In this document: in pieces, positions 62,803 through 64,000 of the stretch | Numbering within the stretch: position 1 is the first letter of the stretch | Layout of the letters: every line of letters begins with the position of its first letter | NCBI GenBank assembly: GCA_034440615.1 | Contig: JAOTOM010004738.1 | Span: 248,001-312,000 of the forward strand | From: Ashinkailepas kermadecensis | Taxonomy: Eukaryota > Arthropoda > Thecostraca > Neolepadidae | Length of the DNA stretch: 64,000 nucleotides | Direction of reading: 5' to 3' | The notes under the pieces: generated by a model | The model's input: the letters and a program-made list of their open reading frames with translations, nothing else | What the model was told of the DNA's origin: nothing | The model's database searches: none | Made by a program: the position numbers and the translations under genes

Positions 62803-64000
62803 AATTTGGGTAAAGCATTCGATTATGTTTTGGTTTGTTAAAAAAAAACATGACCAATTTTCAACTCTAAGTTTGCAAAGGAAATAGATATCTCCTAATC
62901 GCATCAGAAATTAAATCGCGTGCAAAGGTACCCTGGTCACGCACTTTCGCACCGCAGCGGTGCGTATTTTAGCCTACACAGCACCTGCGATACGTGTGCC
63001 ATGGCGCCGTTTCTGGCCATGTCCCGGTTTCTGGCCATGTCCCGGTTTCTGGCCATGTCCCGGTGACTTGATCAGATATTGACGTACCAGCTGGGGCACT
63101 ATTGGAGGACATAGTTTACCATAACACATAACCCAGTTTTTCGAAAATATTTATTAGTGATAGTTATACACGAAAAACGTCTTTCAATTTAAACCTGCAC
63201 TTCACCAGGTGACATCTCAGTTTCTTCGTTCTACTTTTTTTTGCATTTTTCTGTATTCATTTGTCTATGCACTGGTATTTCACGTTTTACGGAATCTTGT
63301 ACGGTTTGTTGATGATGACTGTTTCATTGTGCATCTACATTTACATTGAGACCAAATCGTGATCTCACTCACCTGGTCTAGCTCCGGACCCCACACTGGA
63401 CCTCCATTGTGATCTCACTCACCTGGTCTAGCTCCGGACCCCACACTGGACCTCCATTTTTTTCGACACCATATGCCATCGTCAATTATGGCCGAAGGGT
63501 ACGCAAAATTGCAAGCCGGTATCTTGATCGGCTTATGATATATTGCAGAAAACCTCAAGAAGGGTGAGGCAAACTGACACCTCCTCCTATTATTACGTAT
63601 TCCCAGCAAATACGTATTCCCGGTAACATTAACGTTGAAGTTAAGCTTAGCTTTAGCGCTTCGTCAACAATTCTGCGGCGAGGATGGTTCCTGACAAAGA
63701 AATCTAGACCGGCGGTCTTTTTTGGAGAGGGCGAGGACAGTTCCTGTAACATGCATGGAGACTGAGAGAAATGAAGAAACTTCTCCGAATTTACGCTTTG
63801 TGTCGTATAGTGTAAGTGGAAGTGGTAAGTACAATTTCTCACTAATGCGACCAGAATTGTTCTGGTCAGAAAAACTCTGGTCGAGTCAGATGAAGAAAAA
63901 AAATCGTGCTATTGATTAAAATTCAGCTACGTCAATACAAGGGAGCAGTATTTTGGTCCCGAACTTAAAAAGTTCTAACCATGGTATTTGGCAATATCAC
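62803..64000. other. Right end of the window, non-coding
   Basis: Contains three copies of GGTTTCTGGCCATGTCCC (63009-63063) and two copies of a ~50-bp unit with GATCTCACTCACCTGGTCTA (63361-63459). No gene recognised. Confidence 0.45.

Overview
This is eukaryotic genomic DNA: spliced genes with long, repeat-packed introns, GC-rich coding exons set in AT-richer surroundings, and many transposable elements and tandem repeats. An arthropod is the best guess. TTAGG/CCTAA-type short repeats recur, and the GC-rich, minisatellite-rich gene structure would suit a crustacean such as a barnacle. The species cannot be fixed from sequence alone.

Layout. 1-3335: a long minisatellite, then the last two coding exons of LEO1 (PAF1 complex, + strand). 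3336-6687: non-coding DNA with a 49-bp tandem array and a tRNA-derived SINE. 6688-7488 (- strand): a compact NAT8-like membrane GNAT acetyltransferase whose coding region is one exon. 7517-14350: transposon graveyard with CR1/L2-like reverse-transcriptase fragments and hAT-type MITEs with 8-bp target-site duplications (TSDs). 14837-20040: a 5.2-kb head-to-head inverted satellite of ~155-bp monomers, many carrying a nuclear-receptor DR1-like motif. 20041-30500: more repeats, including a foldback element with a CCTAA core and 9-bp TSDs, two adjacent hAT MITEs, and a diverged ~285-bp tandem array.

30560-57804 (+ strand): the N-terminal half of the inner-ring nucleoporin gene NUP188. Fifteen exons are well supported, with mutually compatible splice phases. 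A first and a seventeenth exon are candidates. 59533-61104 (- strand): an uninterrupted DEG/ENaC (pickpocket-like) channel ORF. It is probably nested in a downstream NUP188 intron, because roughly the C-terminal 45% of NUP188 is not seen before the window ends.

Two patterns stand out. First, most NUP188 introns that contain a minisatellite have one whose repeat unit is a copy of the adjacent exon-intron junction: exon end plus donor, or acceptor plus exon start. The introns therefore hold up to dozens of decoy splice sites. Second, about a dozen 40-60 bp inserts made of a GGGCGC/GCGCCC hairpin and an AATAACTAAC-like tail lie across the window. At least seven are flanked by 11-15 bp TSDs, so they behave as very short retroposons. 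The same hairpin-plus-tail module ends the longer tRNA-derived SINEs here.
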